From: RGIG4079 sp045531405
Lineage (GTDB): Bacteria; Bacteroidota; Bacteroidia; Bacteroidales; Muribaculaceae
Assembly (NCBI GenBank): GCA_045531405.1
Contig: JAZSDX010000008.1
Span: 1 to 64,000, forward strand
Length of the DNA stretch: 64,000 bases
Direction of reading: 5' to 3'
This document shows positions 61,578 to 64,000 of the stretch, piece after piece. The stretch's first letter is position 1. The number at the start of each line of letters is the position of its first letter. The notes under the pieces are model-generated. The model was not told the DNA's origin. It saw only the letters and a program-made list of their open reading frames with translations, and made no database searches. The translations under genes and the position numbers were made by a program.

Positions 61578-63524
61578 ATGATTTCAATTGTCATTCCTGT
61601 ATATAATCTTGAAACACTAATAAATCGAAGTGTTGATAGTGTGAAGGCTCAAACAGTTTCTGATTGGGAACTGATTATGGTCAATGACGGTTCGGGCGAT
61701 AGCTCGGGCAAAGTATGCGATGCAATAGCCAATACCGATGAACGCATTCATGTGTTACATGGGAAAAATGCCGGAGCAGGGGCAGCTCGAAAGTTGGGTA
61801 TTGCAAAGGCAAAAGGTGAATGGGTGTTGATGTTGGATGGCGATGATGTGTTGCCTCCGACAGCTCTTGAACAATTTTTGACAAGAGTATCAGATGATGT
61901 TGATATAATTGTGGGCTCAGCAAGACGAATTACCGATGGAGGTTGTTATCCGCATTTGATGGAACAGTCTCGAACATTGACAGGTAGAGAGTATATAAAA
62001 GCATTGCTTAATTATGAAACGAGTGTGGGCCCATGCGCGAAGCTTATACGTCGCTCGCTATTCCTTGATGGAAAATGGATACCACATCGCCGAATAATAC
62101 ACTTTGAAGATTTGTTGATGCTTGTGTCAATTGCAGGTGATGCTCGCAAGGTGATTATAGATAAAGATCTAAAGGTGTATGACGTTATATTTCGTTCCGA
62201 TGGTTTGAGTCATAAATTTACCATGACCTTTGAAGGATGGTATCGATTATTTAACGGAATTTCGCGTTTTGCTGATGAAGAAACGGCTTTAATGTTTAAG
62301 CTTCATAGATTGTATGATGGATGTATAGCTAAAGGTATAGAGTTTGATTATTCCAATCCCGAAATCCAATCAATAATTAAAGACGCTCGTAGATATAAAC
62401 TTCGTGGTCATGACCGACTAATTTATTATATGTTGCATAGTAAACGTTTGCGACAATATGTGTCAAAGCGTCATAAAGGAGTGAGACAGGTGTCGGGTGC
62501 AATAAAAGTAAGTGTTGTGCTGTCGGCTTATAATGAGGCTAAAACCATAGAGAAAGCTATGCGTTCGGTGCTTCAGCAGTCATTTCGGAATATTGAGCTG
62601 ATTGTTGTTGACGATGCTTCAACCGATAATACTTTTGAAGTTATACGCACAATTGCAGCAGTTGATGGACGAGTGAAGGTTATTCAGCACGAAGAAAACC
62701 TTGGGTTAAGTGCATCTCGACGTTCCGGTTGGAAAATGGCTATTGGCGATTATGTGCAATTCATGGACGGTAGCGATACTCTTAATCCGTTGGCGATAGA
62801 GCAGATGTATAATAAAGCACAAATGAGTGGTGCTGAAATCGTTGTTATGGGATCTCAACGGTCAAGTCGTTTATTAGGAATAAAAATCCCATTTTTTATT
62901 CCTTCGAGAGCCTTTAATGAGCCAACAATGGTTACTAAGAATCTGTTGCCTAAGATTCTTGGAAAGCATGGATTCTCTCATAATTTATTTGATAAGTTAT
63001 TTTTGAGAGATGTCCTTAAAGAGGTAAATCCAATGTCTGAAAGTAACTTCTATGGTGAAGATTTATTGACAATATTGCGCATATTCAGTCATAAATATGA
63101 AATTTCATATACCGATTATGTAGGATATAATTGGCGAATGGGAGGTGGTTCAACGTCAATGCGATATGATAAACGTTGGAACGAGGATATAGTTTTATAT
63201 GAATCATGTGAGGATTTGTTGCGTGAACTAAATCTCACTGATAACAAATACCAAGAATCACTGGCAAAAGGGTTGGCCGATAGTTTTATGAATAATATTG
63301 CGCAATATTTAGCCAATCCATTTAACTCTCGCGAGAAATTGAGAAAGTGGATTATTGAGCAGTTAAACGATTCTATTTGGGCTGTTGTTGCACCAATGTT
63401 GGACGATGAAAAATATAGAGCGATAAAAGCGAAAAATATTGACGCGTTAATATTGGAATGCAACGAAAAATATAAGGCATCAAGATTATTCTATACCGTG
63501 ATGCTATTTATGAAATATTTATAG
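61578..63524 (+). CDS. double-domain GT2 glycosyltransferase
   Basis: 648 residues with two GT-A (family 2) domains in tandem. The first (about 1-250) has ISIVIPVYNLETLINRSVDS, IMVNDGSGDSSG and the DxD-like MLDGDD near 90. The second (about 310-560) has KVSVVLSAYNEAKTIEKAMR, ELIVVDDASTDNTFE and QFMDGSDT. Both could use nucleotide sugars, so it may add two sugars or polymerise a glycan. No membrane helix; it would act in the cytoplasm. Two-gene unit with the next gene (2 bp gap). Confidence 0.9.
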   Translation: MISIVIPVYNLETLINRSVDSVKAQTVSDWELIMVNDGSGDSSGKVCDAIANTDERIHVLHGKNAGAGAARKLGIAKAKGEWVLMLDGDDVLPPTALEQFLTRVSDDVDIIVGSARRITDGGCYPHLMEQSRTLTGREYIKALLNYETSVGPCAKLIRRSLFLDGKWIPHRRIIHFEDLLMLVSIAGDARKVIIDKDLKVYDVIFRSDGLSHKFTMTFEGWYRLFNGISRFADEETALMFKLHRLYDGCIAKGIEFDYSNPEIQSIIKDARRYKLRGHDRLIYYMLHSKRLRQYVSKRHKGVRQVSGAIKVSVVLSAYNEAKTIEKAMRSVLQQSFRNIELIVVDDASTDNTFEVIRTIAAVDGRVKVIQHEENLGLSASRRSGWKMAIGDYVQFMDGSDTLNPLAIEQMYNKAQMSGAEIVVMGSQRSSRLLGIKIPFFIPSRAFNEPTMVTKNLLPKILGKHGFSHNLFDKLFLRDVLKEVNPMSESNFYGEDLLTILRIFSHKYEISYTDYVGYNWRMGGGSTSMRYDKRWNEDIVLYESCEDLLRELNLTDNKYQESLAKGLADSFMNNIAQYLANPFNSREKLRKWIIEQLNDSIWAVVAPMLDDEKYRAIKAKNIDALILECNEKYKASRLFYTVMLFMKYL

Positions 63525-63526
63525 AA

Positions 63527-64000
63527 ATGAATAAACAACGGTTATTATTAGTCATTAACCCAATTTCGGGGACTGCAAAAAAAGAAGGTCTTGCCGAAAT
63601 TGTGACCCAGCGTCTCAGTGAGACATTGGGTATGGAAGTTGATGTGAGAATAACCGGAGGCAAAGGAGATGCCAAACGCTTTGCACAAGATGCTGTAACG
63701 CAAGGCTATTATGGCGTTGTGGCAATGGGAGGAGATGGAACTGTAAATGAAGTGGCATCGGGATTGTGTGATAGTGATGTGGCATTAGGAATTATTCCAT
63801 TAGGATCCGGAAATGGATTGGCTCGACATCTTGAAATCCCGATTGACCTTAATTTATCTCTTGATGTAATTGCAGAAAATAATGTGATTGCGTGTGATTA
63901 TGCCACGGTAAACGAAATTCCGTTTTTTTGCACATTTGGAATAGGTTTTGATGCAGCAGTGAGTGATCGGTTTGCCAAACAGGGAAAAAGAGGCAAGTTG
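63527..64000 (+). CDS. diacylglycerol-kinase / YegS-like lipid kinase (cut by window end)
   Basis: The first 158 residues are visible; the gene continues past the right edge. LLLVINPISGTAKKE at the start, MGGDGTVNE (nucleotide-binding GGDGT, 68-72) and PLGSGNGLARHL (91-102) identify the DAGK-catalytic family, which phosphorylates diacylglycerol or related lipids. It starts 2 bp after the GT2 gene. The C-terminal beta domain is not seen. Confidence 0.9.
   Translation, partial: MNKQRLLLVINPISGTAKKEGLAEIVTQRLSETLGMEVDVRITGGKGDAKRFAQDAVTQGYYGVVAMGGDGTVNEVASGLCDSDVALGIIPLGSGNGLARHLEIPIDLNLSLDVIAENNVIACDYATVNEIPFFCTFGIGFDAAVSDRFAKQGKRGKL

Noticed and set aside
1..64000. tRNA, rRNA, integrase or transposase genes
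   Set aside because: I looked in all gaps over 100 bp and saw no tRNA-like cloverleaf arms, rRNA-like sequence or DDE/tyrosine-recombinase motifs; a covariance search would be more sensitive.

Overview
The window looks like chromosome from a Bacteroidales bacterium. Evidence: promoters with a -7 box of the form TAnnTTTG and TTG or TTTG about 20 bases upstream; a complete porT-porP-gldK-gldL-gldM-gldN block (type IX secretion); proteins ending in T9SS sorting tails; DUF3078, DUF349 and CTP synthase/YidC genes arranged as in that order; and the 29-residue Lys/Arg-rich ribosome-associated protein of Bacteroidetes. Muribaculaceae or Prevotellaceae-like is my guess; the sequence alone does not settle it. 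The DNA is AT-rich, genes sit in short operons closed by strong hairpin terminators, and I found no rRNA, tRNA, CRISPR array, prophage, transposase or integrase.

Left end (1-6.5 kb): an AAA-type ATPase behind a promoter built by a 28-bp tandem duplication, then a 1.9-kb accessory segment bounded by a 45-bp perfect direct repeat of the 3' end of korB. The segment carries a broken DUF4143 ATPase remnant, two exported proteins and a structured leader, but no recombinase. To its right is korAB, a two-gene 2-oxoacid:ferredoxin oxidoreductase.

6.5-15.5 kb: a TPR membrane protein, a secreted phosphodiester glycosidase with a T9SS tail, aspartate-semialdehyde dehydrogenase, a CPA2 antiporter, and a membrane-anchored protein with two DTG (aspartic protease) motifs preceded by a 43-codon overlapping ORF. 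15.5-22.5 kb is the T9SS core operon, which would export the T9SS-tailed proteins nearby.

22.5-35.5 kb: small hypothetical genes, a secreted cyclophilin with an M16 peptidase, a DUF349 protein, an undecaprenyl-phosphate sugar transferase, a probably surface-exposed VWA lipoprotein with a G7 tract in its upstream region, an SLC13 permease, ferritin, and an HU / 29-aa protein / RNase G cluster. 35.8-40.5 kb is a glycogen/alpha-glucan trio (GH133 debranching enzyme, GT4/5 glycosyltransferase, GH57 with a histone-H1-like tail).

40.7-50.5 kb, minus strand: phoH, purC, menG/ubiE, DUF3078, two small exported proteins, a truncated thioesterase, metG, ansA and a CoiA-like zinc-finger/nuclease protein flanked by inverted 9-nt repeats. 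50.6-58.6 kb: esterase, rfbC, a GlmU-like nucleotidyltransferase, yidC, pyrG, DUF554. 58.7-61.4 kb is a second, four-subunit 2-oxoacid:ferredoxin oxidoreductase; the window ends with a double-domain GT2 enzyme and a diacylglycerol-kinase-like gene cut by the right edge.

Most of the window is housekeeping. The less ordinary material is the korB-flanked segment, its leader with two mutually exclusive stems, the CoiA-like gene, several gene stubs between intact genes, and a degenerate intergenic hairpin element present at 7.5 kb and 57.7 kb.
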